A stretch of 64,000 nucleotides of DNA from Clavelina lepadiformis (taxonomy: Eukaryota > Chordata > Ascidiacea > Aplousobranchia > Clavelinidae), in the NCBI RefSeq assembly GCF_947623445.1, contig NC_135241.1:23562501-23626500 (forward strand). The letters run 5' to 3'. Positions within the stretch are counted from its first letter, which is position 1. Each line of letters opens with the position of its first letter. The position numbers and the translations under genes are program-made. The notes under the pieces were generated by a model. That model ran no database searches, was not told the DNA's origin, and saw nothing but the letters and a program-made list of their open reading frames with translations. Positions 24,501 to 42,078 of this stretch are shown in pieces.

Positions 24501-24750
24501 TTTAAACTTACATCTCCTGCGAAAAACAGGCATGTAAACAAATGTGAAATTATAATTGTATTCCTGAGCTACCTATATATACGTTTACTGCTGACAGTGG
24601 CTATACAGGGAATTTATAATCACTTATTTATTCACTTTACTACCTGCCACGATGACAGACGTTTCTGAGGAAATCTCGGCAAATGTTTTTCTTCCCGCCG
24701 TCTTCAGAGGAGCCGTTCATGTCTTCATGTTGTCTTGATTTACCATCCAT
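21513..24750 (-). CDS. ZC3H10: Zinc finger CCCH-type RNA-binding protein ZC3H10
   Basis: Eight exons join in phase to about 656 residues: 24750-24644, 24516-24391, 24152-23745, 23496-23371, 23292-23159, 23109-22957, 22872-22204, 21760-21513. There are three CCCH fingers: CRDFLRNVCHRG with CKFKH (exons 1-2), CHDFQNNQCQRSNCRFIH (exons 2-3) and CRDFLNRDCHRGKKCKFLH (exon 3). Exon 4 encodes a coiled coil, KPLEEENRSLKKRVQELEKQ, then ATNEVLLEQNAQFR, nearly identical to human ZC3H10. The C-terminus ends LLTYPISAVPQAQ, echoing human MVTYPIASQ. The family binds RNA and has been linked to microRNA processing and mitochondrial regulation. Human ZC3H10 is 434 residues; the extra length is a Gln/Asn/Pro-rich low-complexity region in exon 7 that includes a short tandem protein repeat. 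The start MDGKSRQ lies 8 nt after an acceptor-like GACTTTAG. An hAT-type MITE sits in the last intron. Confidence 0.92.
21815..22042. mobile_element. Non-autonomous hAT-type MITE, 228 bp
   Basis: The ends are CAATGTTCCCCCTAA and, reverse complemented, CAATGTTCCCTCTAA. The 8-bp duplications are TTTGTAAC (21807-21814) and TTTGTAAG (22043-22050), one mismatch. The CAATGTTCCCTCTAA terminus is a recognised hAT end type. It lies in the last intron of ZC3H10. Confidence 0.87.
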
Positions 24751-24956
24751 TGTTATGACTAAAGTCACCTCTAACTGTAGCCTCAGGCTACACAACAGAA
24801 CTTACATGTTCAAAGACATTAGTTTTGCTTCAACTCCAAGAACCTTCAAGATAGGCCAAAATATAAAAAGAAATTAGAAAGTGACATGACAAAGTAAAAC
24901 ATACAGACATTTACAGAGCATGACAATCCCCTATGAGTATGATTTAGTAATTCACT

Positions 24957-24962
24957 TTATTA
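24957..24962 (-). terminator. Poly(A) signal AATAAA (minus strand) for LSM1
   Basis: It lies about 315 nt beyond the LSM1 stop codon and about 200 nt before the ZC3H10 start codon. Its presence suggests LSM1 ends independently before ZC3H10 begins. Confidence 0.5.
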
Positions 24963-25275
24963 AATCAGCAAATGAGTTATTAAAAATATACATAGTGCCT
25001 GTTATAAATTCGTTTACAACAAAAGATTTCTAAACATTCAACTTAAAAAGGTTTGACAAGGTTGAAACTTTGGAGTGAAAGAAGTGTTTAATCCAACACG
25101 TGAGCTTGAAAGAAGAACATGCAAACATGCCAAGCGACTGTCTCGTGAACTGATGTGAACTGTCTCGTGAACACAAAGCACGGTGGCAAGCTGTTTTGGA
25201 AACAGCACCAACATGAAATCCTTCTTTGAATAACCTGCTTGTTCCATGAATTAAACATTACCACAAACACCTTGA

Positions 25276-25677
25276 CTAATATAGATCTTCAGACTGGTCC
25301 ACAGTTGGAATGAGGCCACGTTCTTTCAACGCTTTCATTTTTATTTTCTCCTTCTCAGCTTTTTCCTCCTTCTTCTTGTTTTGAGCTTCCATTATCGCTG
25401 GAATCGAAACCTTTGTCAAGTTTTTTGGTTCTTCTGCCTCGGGATCAATCTCACCCAAAAGTACAACATTTTCTCCTCTGATAACGAATATGCCCCGTGG
25501 TATATCACCATACACAGAGTCAACATGTATGCGTTCGACAGTGTTATGAAGTACAAGATTAGCAAACTGATCAACAGATCGCAAAAATCCAATCAAAATG
25601 CGGCCGTCTCTAAGCATAACCAGATGCCTTTTGTCAATTTCCTCAATGAGGCTTGCAGTTCCAGGCATGTAATTCAT
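25276..25677 (-). CDS. LSM1: U6 snRNA-associated Sm-like protein LSM1
   Basis: This single-exon, 133-residue protein is the same length as human LSM1. The Sm1 motif includes HLVMLRDGRILIGFLRSVDQ, followed by FANLVLHNTVERIHV. Sm2 is GIFVIRGENVVLLGEID, and the C-terminal tail is Lys/Glu-rich, ending RGLIPTVDQSEDLY. LSM1 is the subunit that distinguishes the cytoplasmic LSM1-7 ring, which binds deadenylated mRNA 3' ends and promotes decapping and 5'-3' decay in P-bodies. It lies 525 nt upstream of ZC3H10 on the same strand. The start MNYMPGTASLIEEIDKR matches the human protein from residue 1. Confidence 0.96.
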   Translation of the reverse strand: MNYMPGTASLIEEIDKRHLVMLRDGRILIGFLRSVDQFANLVLHNTVERIHVDSVYGDIPRGIFVIRGENVVLLGEIDPEAEEPKNLTKVSIPAIMEAQNKKKEEKAEKEKIKMKALKERGLIPTVDQSEDLY

Positions 25678-28288
25678 GACTTTATTGAAGATCTTTATCC
25701 ATCCACAGTGATTGTATTTAATTATACATATGCATCTTTTCCAAGATGATGCAGTAATTTTCTTGTGTGTGAGTCTCTTTGGAATAAACTTGACAAAGTT
25801 AGAAACACATTTTGAATCTACAAGCTTCCATAATACATAAACATGGCCGTTCTGACTTACTGCTTAAGCAGTATATAGTGCTTAATAGTAATAGTATATT
25901 CACAATTTAAGTTGGCTTCTCGACGCTTGGCTAATTTGCCAATAAAATCAGGAGCTGCCTATTGAAGTTCGGTTAGATTACTGTTTGTGGTAGTATGAGT
26001 ACTGGCTGGTAAGATTACGCTTTAACCATAAAAAGGGATTTCAACAAATGTTCACTTATAACGTTCAATTGCTTTCGCTCTTCACCAATCCGATAAAACT
26101 GAATGTGCTTTGCATTTGGGCGAAGCATGAGTCAACTTTTAACTAAATGAAGCAACAAGATAAAGCCACAGCCTTATTATGATGTGATGTCAAAATACTG
26201 CATCACTTGCTGTTGTTGTCCTGTTTGGCAACTTAACATTCCGTCACACTTTTTTAACTAACAATATACATCACGACACCATTTAATTTTATTTTAACTT
26301 TTAATATACTGGAGCTTGCACAGTGATCACTGCACATCATAAAGATCTCTCCTTGAAGACAAGCAGGATAACAACGAGTGAGCAATGACCGACCTTAAAT
26401 GATCAAATCCGTTTCCCTGAAAAACCGACACATTTTCCAGTATGGTTCAAAGATGGGGCAATTGTGTCAAAATTTACAGATAATTTTAGGGATTGCAGCT
26501 GAATCTGGCGCAAACAGAAAAGCAAAGCATGTTTTCTATTTTAAATGCTTTGGAACTAAAACCATACTCGTAAAATTTGTATTTTGATAGACTAAATTAG
26601 AGTTTTCCCCGTAATTTTTTGGCAACCACAAATTGTTTGTATAACATTTGCCACAATGACCACTGTCCAAAGAATAATAACTACATACTACTAAATTACT
26701 ATAACAGGTGTCCATAAGCAAAACATATTCGCAACAGATTACGATCCTGACAATATAAACTAGCCTATAGGCAGGGTTGTAAACAGGCCATTTTTTTCTG
26801 ACTCGAGTCAAGTCGGTTAAAAACTTAAAATTGTGACTCATGTCAAGTCAAGTCAATATCTTTAAGGTAAAACAATTTTGAGGTCACATTAAGCTTTGCA
26901 TTAAATTTCTATGATATCATAACTGTCACATGCTCACGAACAGTTAACGAGCAGGCAAATAAATATATATCATACCTAAACAAAGCATTGAGGTTTCAAT
27001 GCATGCCGGAGCCGCAAACAGTCTGTCTCTGACGCACGATTTTTCGTCAAAAACTGCCTTAGCCTTTCAACACTTTAGAGTCAAAGTCGACCTAGAAAGT
27101 GGAATCCACCTGCTCACGCAAACAATCTAATGCACGTGCGGTCACGCATCTTCAACCGCAATTTTACATTAAAACTTGGAACATCCTAACTTTTGTCGCA
27201 TATAAAACCTCGTTTAAGTTGAAAAAAGGCTATAAACAAAATAACCTGGTAGAAACGTTAAGACCACATCGGCAAGTCGAATTTTGAGGTTGAAAATTAA
27301 CCATTTTGAGAAGAACATTGCACTCGCACAAAACAGCCTTCAGGAAAAAATACGTCACAATTTAGTCGCCTTGTCTGTTTTTGTCTGATTTCTATTCAAA
27401 ACCATTAGAGCACGAAAGTTGTGACTGCGAATACGTAACGGTTATGGTGGCATTAATCATAAAAAGTTACAAATGACCCCAGAATTATAAAAATATTTAA
27501 AGTTTTTTTCTCGTTCTAATTGCATTCATCCGTTGATTCAGAAGTTTTTATCCAAAGAGCTTTTTATCTCTCCAACTTTAGTATCACGAGGTTGCTGAAA
27601 GCATTAAAACTGCAGATACATACAAAATTTTATTAGAACTGAAAGATTTTAACCTAGGCGTTGCCAAACTTTTTGGTGCAAAGCCGCATTTGGTGTTGAG
27701 TTTTAAGAAAAGAATCAGATTATGTGCATTTATGACGTCATTAATACTTTTAACGCACATTGCCACATCTGGAACGTGGAAAGTTAACCAGCTGTAGCCA
27801 ATAAAACAGAAAAAAAGAATATTTCTCAAGCAATAGATGAAATTGGGAAAATCTCAAAGCTCGTCAAGGGCTTAAAATGTACAAGATTGTGTTAAAAATT
27901 GTGCCCCTGTCGTATTTAATCATTCAATGTATTTTGTACAGCAAACAGTACCTGTAAGTGAGATTTGTAAACTAAATTATTTTATTTTTAACATCTTATA
28001 ATATGACCCAGTCCTTACAAATTGATCTTAAAACTTTTTGCGATCATATCTTTTAATTTAGATTAATCCTCTGTTATTCGTTTTACTATAACTTTTCGGC
28101 GAATCATTGTAATGGAATGTCTTGACCAATCATATCAGTAAAATATGGTTTTTGTCAAGTTTTTATTTTCAATATTCCAATATAATCCTTGTACAAACAA
28201 TTTAAGTGACTTAATGCCCGAAGAAATACGGTAGAATGCATAGAGCTATAGATAGGTAAAACATCAACATCACTATAGTAGTATAGTC

Positions 28289-28757
28289 CATACGTGTCAA
28301 ACTCCCGGCCCGCTTTACAATAAAACTCGGCCCGCAATGTTATTTCATACATTGAACTATTTCCGGCCCGCGAGATCATTGTACAGTATAGGCTAACTTA
28401 CTTTTTGCAAGCAAGAAACAAGATTATAACAAATCGCACAATACAGCAGCACAGCAGTTGCCTCATCATACGATAGAATAAATAGCTTTATTCTAACGCT
28501 TGGAGTCTGGGCTGCTTTTTTCTTTATTGTTTGTTAATTCTTTAATGCTTTTGCAAGGAGATGAATGAAACATAATGATGTAAGAGAAAAATAATCAAAA
28601 ATCGTCAAAAACATCAAAAATTTGGTGTTGTTTCGCTGACTGTTTCAATTCATGTACTCGTGTCACGAAACGTTCAATCAAGTTTTATCCTTACGGACCG
28701 AGGCGTTAAAAAGGTTTTGAGTTTTGGCCCCTGGTTCGATTGAGTTTGACACCCCTG
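28289..28757. mobile_element. Non-autonomous hAT-type MITE, 469 bp
   Basis: The right end reads GAGTTTGACACCCCTG. The left end, CATACGTGTCAAACTC, is its inverted partner with a few changes near the tip. The 8-bp duplications are GTATAGTC (28281-28288) and CTATAGTC (28758-28765), one mismatch. CGGCCCGC motifs inside the left end resemble the element at 12156-12464. Confidence 0.85.
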
Positions 28758-30370
28758 CTATAGTCTGTTGTGCAAATAACACCGCCACAAAATCCAGAAA
28801 ACGATTTTATCCATAAAATTACACAAGGTGAATTAAGGAAAAAGCATAACACAAACTGAGGCACAAAAGAGTAATGTATTGACAGAACGACGAGAACAAG
28901 GAAACATTAAACACATGCTCAGGTATGAAAAAATACACCTTAAAGACAAAACCAGGGCTGGTTAGAAAATATTGCATGAAGATATTAATGTGCACTAATT
29001 GGACGCAGAGTGTTAATTCGTACAAAGATTTTCGTCAGCCCAATGATAAATATTTCTATAACAATGACTGAAGTATTACCTATTAACCATACTTTAGGTA
29101 TATAGGTGTATAAATAGTGGTAGTCGTAGGTTTCCATCTGCAGGGCTGGCCTAAGGCCAATGCGAGTGATGCGACTGCATTGGGCCCCGCGCTACTTAGC
29201 CCCAAAACAAAAACAGATTATTATTATCTTTTATTTCGGGCAAGTGACAGTGTTATTCCCAAAATGTTCTCGAAAGAAAATGTTTCGGTGAAAGTATATC
29301 ACGCAGTAGGTATATGATATAGCTTTGATGTGAATTGATTTGTAGAGATATTTGGTTCACATCTTATTATTATCATTACATTAAGTTACTACAGTATATG
29401 TAAAATTTGGCAAGGGGCCCATCCATCAGTTTTAGGTAGGGACGAAAAGATCAAGCCAGTTGTTAAAAATATAGCAAGGGCTTAAACGTCTCCAAAAAAA
29501 CTAAGGTAATAATTGCTAGTAACAACTAGCACGGCCACTAAACCCATGATAGTTAAATCTACAAAACATAAGTTGACACAAGCGAAGTTAAGCAGACGTG
29601 CAGGTGGTGTATCCAACCAACAGATGGTTAAAAATTGCTGCAATGCTGTTCATCAGTGCAATTTTTATTCAATAAAATTGGCTCATGATAATACAGTAGT
29701 GTTTTTACGCTTTGTTTGCCTGAACCAAATATACTTAAAACTTTATGCATAACGCATGCTATATCTTTGTATCATGTGTGTATAAGTATAACCTGGTACT
29801 GTATAACCTTTTTAAATGGGGAAACCACAACGTACAATATTTCAATTTTAACTCAACTAAACGATTTGTGATAGTGACGTCATTAAGTTTGTTTTTTTTC
29901 ACGGTCGACTGGTCAGGAGTGAAGCCAGTTGCGGTAAAAATCGAATTCTACTTGTTGAAACCTCGACTCGATTGCTGATGTAAATATTGCTAGGGAAACT
30001 ACTGTAATAAGTTCTTATTTATTCACGTGGAGCATGTAAAGCACACTTGATCAGGAGAGTAGCAAATTGTTATACGTTGAAAAGAAACGTGACCCCGCGA
30101 TAAGTATCATATCAAGTGTACATTCACTCTCAGTAAGAGCCTTTTCAAGGCCTCTTCCATTTTGATTTTCCAGCTCAAGGGTATGACAGGGATTATAAGG
30201 GCGTACAATGGTTTCACGTCTGCTCAGATACTGTCGTACTGTATTGGTTGAGCAAGTTTTGTCGCCTGTCAAAGTACAGTACGTTGTATGTTACTAATCT
30301 AGGTTAAGACGATGATGTAACTTTAACGTCTGTTTAACGTGATTATTACAGATACTATGCAATTTTTGGT

Positions 30371-36776
<6,406 letters not shown>

Positions 36777-37470
36777 AAAGATCACTGTTAGAAACTTTTC
36801 TATTCTTGTAAAATTATTCTGTGTTCCTGTATGCGTTCTGGTGATACTCATATATTGCACTTTTATAACCGTGGTAAACATTGCACGCTGTTTCACTGTG
36901 TTTAAGACTGCGGTCACAGTTGTACCACACATGTGTTTGTTTCCCCAACCATGGTTGTTTGATTCTGTGATTGGTTAATATATTATGCAGTATATACTGA
37001 ATTGTTTGTTGTAAAGGTTTATTATGCCTGACCTAAACCTTGTGAAGCTTTCACTTTTAAGGGATCCATACCGCTGTATTGAAGAGCATTGATTTCAGAT
37101 GACAAACTCTTGCGTATGGTATGGTATGATATGTTAAGATCATGATAGGAGCGTGCCCCCTCAAATTACCGTACTGCTGTCACTAGCCTGTCAGTCAGTT
37201 TGTGAAAGTGACTTGAGTAAGGTCAGCCATGATGTTGATTTCAGATCTCATGTGTGCACTCATTTATGAAGGGTAAAATAACTTTACCTCTATATCCCTG
37301 AAACGACTCAATTTTTTCCTTAAAAGAAGGAACTCAGTCTCTGAGCAGTACAATACTTTCATTGGAATAAGAAAACAAATTTTGGCAAACAACAAAGAAA
37401 TATTTCATTGCCATGAACTAGTATAATTTGTATTTAGTGAATATTTTGAAACAGAACAAACGCCAAATTT
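36777..37470. other. Convergent intergenic: CCDC177 and NDUFA10 3' ends
   Basis: This should hold both 3' UTRs. I see no gene, and no obvious canonical poly(A) hexamer close to the CCDC177 stop. Confidence 0.5.
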
Positions 37471-39187
37471 CTACAAATACTTCCAGAAAATATTCCTATC
37501 ACCGAGTTCAGCATTCAAGCCTTTCGGGTATCTGAATGGAGCCATCTCTATCTCCATCTCCATCGCTTCTTTAATCGACTCGTTGTTCCATAACTCCTCA
37601 ATAGGACTGTAGATCTTGAACTTTCTGATCCTCCTCTGTAAATCCTCGCATCGAATCATCAACCGCTTCAGCTTGTAGTTGCCGACATTCCAAAGATTGA
37701 AAGAGTTCAACATTGTTGGAAGGTTGTCGAGATCGCCAATGACCTGAGCATTGAAACCAAGATGAAGAATCACACAAAATTCATAAAATGCAAATTTTTC
37801 ATTCTTAACATTATGTATGTAAATATAACTAGACCGGAAAAATCTCACTACTGAAGATACCAACAGAAAAAATGAAATAGGTCAATAATTTTGGGAGCTT
37901 GGATTAGTGTTAAAAAATAAATTTAAATTAAATTGTTCTGATGTTAGGATTGAGAGAGGTACTTCGAAGGATTGTACAACCATAGAAATGTTATATACCG
38001 GAAAATTCAGAACAAGTTGGGTATCTTTCTTTATAAAGATAGACATACTAAATTCAATGATGAGAAGGTATAAAATTGCTCACTTCCATACCAATACATC
38101 ATTTACAAAAGAGTCATAAATAACAGTATGGCACCTCATCCACAGAAGTATTACTGGTCCCATCCACTTCAATGATATTAACTCCACGTTCCCTAGCCTT
38201 TGGAAAGTAAACTGCTTTGTAAGCGTCCTCAACACGCTTTAGATATTCAAGAGATAAACGCTTCTCAGCCTCATTGTTCCCGGCTTGGATATTCTCGTAG
38301 CACTGCTCTGCCGGCACGTCCAAATATATCACAACCTGATAATATGAATCAAAGTAACGTTGAGCTTAAACCTGTCCAAAATAGTAATTTACAGATCAAC
38401 AAGTGCTTTTGGAAGGAATTGCAAATATCTGATTGATATTTCATAAATCACGATACATTGATTTGTCTTCTTACGGTTTAGTTTAATCAACTGCACTTGT
38501 TTTCAGACTGGCATAGCCAATGCTTACCTGAGGTGGAAGAAGGAACTCATCAGAAGAGAAGGTCATTGTCTGATAATACTTCCATACGTCTTTCCTGATC
38601 CAACCCATTTTTTGCTGGGCCTCAGCATGCACCAAGTCGCTGTAGAAATGCCGATTAAGGACAGCGCCTTGACCTGTTCTCAAAAGATGAGCAAGGGCAT
38701 CGCAATACTGGAAATGTCGCATCTGTAGTAACCATAACTGCAACCTCGAGGTATGCACCCAGTTTGTGGGCTCCTCACAGAATTTATCCATGTTTAAAGA
38801 CAGCATCTTTTGATAAGCAGAGTCCTCACTCATTTCCCATTCTATCTTTTCATCTGGAAAGAAACCTTTCATCCTCAAGACAAAGTAATCGGTAGTTGCT
38901 GTTGGAAAATGTCTTAAATCCAATTTCTCTGCAAACTCTTTGGCGAAAGCTGCTTTCCCAACGCCCACGTTTCCTTCGACGCAAAAGAGCTTTGCCCATT
39001 TATCATTGTCCAAATGGTGACGAGCATCAAAGAAGTAGTTGAACCTGATGTTTTGGATGAGGTCTCCAACAGTGCCATAATGATTCTTTTGCTGAAGTGC
39101 TATGCAGGATGCCTTAAAAAACTCATTTTGTTTTGATCGGAATTTGGCCAAGTCACGTAGTACAGTGGTAACGCTGTTTCTAAGCAT
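37471..39187 (-). CDS. NDUFA10: Mitochondrial complex I 42 kDa subunit NDUFA10
   Basis: Three exons (39187-38528, 38335-38135, 37743-37471) join in phase to 377 residues (human 355). NDUFA10 is an accessory subunit of NADH:ubiquinone oxidoreductase on the matrix side, built on a deoxynucleoside-kinase fold. The P-loop-like GNVGVGKAAF begins at about residue 72. The kinase-fold blocks ATTDYFVLRMKGFFPDEKIE and LNRHFYSDLVHAEAQQKMGW lie in exon 1. VVIYLDVPAEQCYENIQ opens exon 2 and is typical of the family. The N-terminus MLRNSVTTVLRDLAKFRSKQ has presequence character. An acceptor-like GTGCCAG directly precedes the ATG. It is 175 nt downstream of TYW3 on the same strand. The exon 2 donor (GTGCCA) is weak, but the frame supports it. 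Confidence 0.94.
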
Positions 39188-39362
39188 TCTGGCACATTCA
39201 CAATATTTTAAGTATAGCCAGCACTTAAAACATCACTAGGAAAGCACCAACATCACCCCTTTTAAAATAATGTGTATGATACAGTAATAAGCTCTTGAGC
39301 CAAGAAAAGACAGTATTTAAAAACAAAAACAGTCAAAACAGTATACACCTTCTAAAAACTAA

Positions 39363-40133
39363 TCATAAATATTCATCACCATTAGAAAACAAAAACTGCA
39401 CATCATCAACATCTATTTCATTTTGTAAATGTCCAGGATTTTCTCCTTTGTGTTTTCTATTTCCTGTTTTGCTGGAGCTGGAATTTGACAACTTCTTACA
39501 TGTCTTATTTTCAGAAAACCTTAAATTATTGATAAGTGATCGTAATTTGGTTTCAAATAGCACTATTCTTTCAAAATTGTCCTTTAGCTTTTGATTTGCT
39601 TTATCGAGAACACATTTTATATAAAGATCTGAGGTGAGTCGCGCACCGTGAACGTCTGTTATTGGAACTTCTAAGCACTGTGTACCACGCACAGCCACCA
39701 TTATATTTCGTCCTTGTTTTCCCAAAGTGATTCCAGAATTCCTGTGACCGGCAGAAATTGCTGCATTTTGCATTAAGCGAGCTTCTTCCAATCCACAACA
39801 TTTGATGTGCATGATGAAACCTTCAAATTTCAACTTACTCTCGCATTTCACTTGATGCAGTGATTTTAGTACATCATGTAATTCCACAGTTTCATGTGAC
39901 ACCAAATGCCAAGTGCATTTTTTTGTCTTTTTCTGGTTTATGCCGCTTCCACCACTTTGTTCGGCATCATTTGACAATAAGACTATTCTGCCAGAACAAG
40001 AACTTGTCGTACAATATCCGTTTTGTTCGTTTATAAAGGAGACCAAGTTCTGAATCGCAGCATCGATTGAACCTTTTTTGCTTAAATCTATTCTGCTCAA
40101 AACGCAGCTTTTCCATTTCAAAAAATCATTCAT
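39363..40133 (-). CDS. TYW3: tRNA wybutosine-synthesizing protein 3
   Basis: This single-exon, 256-residue protein is close to human TYW3 (259). TYW3 is the methyltransferase-like enzyme acting on the N4 position of the wybutosine precursor at position 37 of tRNA-Phe. Visible family blocks are FLKWKSCVLSRIDLSKKGSI at the N-terminus (human WKAQCLSKADLSRKGSVD), the CTTSSCSGRIVLL motif, GHRNSGITLGKQGRNIMVAV (human GFRNSGITVGKRGKTMLAV) and LEVPITDVHG. The C-terminal tail is Lys/Ser-rich and diverges. The stop lies 175 nt upstream of the NDUFA10 start and no AATAAA was seen between them, which is compatible with a shared transcript. Confidence 0.95.
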   Translation of the reverse strand: MNDFLKWKSCVLSRIDLSKKGSIDAAIQNLVSFINEQNGYCTTSSCSGRIVLLSNDAEQSGGSGINQKKTKKCTWHLVSHETVELHDVLKSLHQVKCESKLKFEGFIMHIKCCGLEEARLMQNAAISAGHRNSGITLGKQGRNIMVAVRGTQCLEVPITDVHGARLTSDLYIKCVLDKANQKLKDNFERIVLFETKLRSLINNLRFSENKTCKKLSNSSSSKTGNRKHKGENPGHLQNEIDVDDVQFLFSNGDEYL

Positions 40134-40514
40134 ATTTCAGCAGTCTGGAGTAGATATAAAAACACACGCCGCTACTCCTAAAATAGTTAGAGTACGTAAC
40201 CAACAGTGAATCGTCCTCGTCCTACGTTTCTTAAGCATTTGACTTCAAATGAATGGCTTGATTGCTTGAAGCTTAACTCAGGTCATTTCAGATCCGTCAT
40301 CGACCGCTGATAGCTGGCTAAGCTTTACGTGACACAGCGCCCCTTAATTTACTGTGGCGTTTGTTACAGAATGGGGTCACATTTAATAATTACCCAAAAG
40401 ATTAATAAAAGTTTTCAAACATCTATCCACATTCTGTAACTACTGTAACCTCGGAAAATTGGCCATTAAATTTTTAAGCGCCACAAAGTTTTTTTTATAT
40501 TTCTAATTTGTAAC

Positions 40515-40660
40515 ATTGTCCAATTTGGAACTGTTTATCAAGACCACTAAACCGAAGCAAGCGACGTTCATACCTTGCTCATGAGTACGGTCGCGCAACC
40601 AGAAATGGACCCATGGCTTGCATATTTTCCAATCAGGTACGCTTACCGCTCCGCCACAAG
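40515..40660 (-). repeat. tRNA-derived SINE copy 2
   Basis: On the minus strand it starts with a box A-like GTGGCGGAGCGGTAAGCG, continues through GAGCAAGGTATGAACGTCGC and ends GTCTTGATAAACAGTTCC. This matches the body and tail of the copy at 2022-2200. Confidence 0.6.
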
Positions 40661-41874
40661 TGATGAGATTTCGTCTTCAAGATAAAATTTTGGCGGTTGA
40701 AGCCACGCAGCACCAATGTCATCACTACCCACCAAAGTTGATCAGGTTTAGTTATGAGAAGTCAAACAGCGGAATTTGCCGCAGGAAATCTTAAATTTTG
40801 TTTTTGGAAGGACCTAATTTCCTTAAACACTAAATTCAACTAGTTTTTATTTTTAAGAAATGACTTTTTTTATAAAAAATTTTAAATCTTACGTAAAATA
40901 GGAATATTGCAACACATTATTGTAAAAAGCAGTTTAAAAAAACGTATTAAAAATCAAGTTACATGGATAAGTTGATGACAAAAACCCTAGAAAGGGTTAT
41001 ACTGAATACCATGCTAAAGAATAGCGTACAAAAGCTTACATGATGACGCAGACCCGAAAGTAGACCTATAGCGCAATTTTAATTGTTAAGGACACGAAGT
41101 CGCCTTAAAAGCGCGGCATTGGTATTGCCTACTGGTAGCCTTGGTCATCACGCAAAAGTTATGACATCATAAGAATGCCGAGACTTAACGCCAGCATTGA
41201 TTACACCCCTATGGGTACTGGCTAGCCTACAACTGGCGACAACTAGGACTGCAGACCTTTCGCCGAGTGACTGACTCTCTGGCCATTTCCCTTGGAGTTG
41301 CATAATTTAGGCTACAATTGCGATGACCAGCTTGAAACAATGAAAATCGTGCAAAAATTATTTTCTTTTAGCTGTCTTATGGGAGAAAGTTTTGTACCGA
41401 AAGCCCATATACACCTTTTAGTCACGACCATTAAACCCACTTGCACTAATAAGAAATAAAAATATCACGACAACACTTGTAACCACGAGAAACAGGTAAC
41501 AAAAGGTGCATAGTAAAAGAACAATAAACTTCGAAAACGAAATGCAAAATCGGCAATTTCACTGTCGACAGCAATGATATCGACCAACTTCATACGAGGT
41601 TTGTCGGCAGTTAGCAAACAAATCGGCAACGGGCATTGCAACGGCCGAACAATGCTGATACAGTAACATATTTAGTTTATTGCGCAGCAACCACAGAACA
41701 AAAATGTCTAATTGTGTGCGTACATATGACATCATGTTGTCGTGTCATCAATAGTTGTATAACTTCTGAGATATTCCTACAACAAAGTATAGGCCTAGTT
41801 AGTGCAAAAAGTAAAAAAAAAGTGGTAACATCAACCACATTTCAGCTCAGTATGCTCATCATGTTGTTTAGAGG

Positions 41875-42046
41875 CAGTGGAGGGATTGAAATATTTTAAC
41901 ACCCGGTTCTCTCACTAGCAGCATGCCATATTGACCCGGGGCCGATATACACATAGGCCTATACATACGCTTGTTAACAACTGGTTCGCGGAGGTCATTA
42001 AAATTCCAAGAACCGGTTCGCACAAACCGGCTGAAACCCACCGCTG
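41875..42046. mobile_element. Non-autonomous hAT-type MITE, 172 bp
   Basis: The ends are CAGTGGAGGG and, reverse complemented, CAGCGGTGGG. Perfect 8-bp duplications, TTTAGAGG, lie at 41867-41874 and 42047-42054. A CCGGTT-rich palindromic interior lies near the right end. Confidence 0.85.
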
Positions 42047-42078
42047 TTTAGAGGTAAACGAATGAAACGTTGATATTA

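Larger units (their letters stand above)
40134..42078. other. Spacer upstream of TYW3 / downstream of UNC93A
   Basis: It contains a SINE copy (about 40515-40660) and an hAT MITE (41875-42046). The terminal exon of the UNC93A-like gene probably lies here but could not be recognised. Confidence 0.5.

Noticed and set aside
26773-26870. CAGGGTTGTAAACAGG followed by ACTCGAGTC/AAGTC repeats
   Set aside because: Looks like the left end of a known style of DNA transposon, but no right end is present nearby.
29139-29440. CAGGGCTGGCCTAAGG start with GGGCCC-rich sequence, transposon-like
   Set aside because: The matching right terminus and duplication could not be found; possibly a truncated copy.
30051-30272. 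Minus-strand 73-codon open frame upstream of CCDC177
   Set aside because: It has no ATG start, no recognisable family and no clear splice signals; probably chance.
40515-40660. tRNA-like sequence that might be a genuine tRNA gene
   Set aside because: It lacks a foldable acceptor/anticodon arrangement and shares body and tail with other copies, so it is a SINE.
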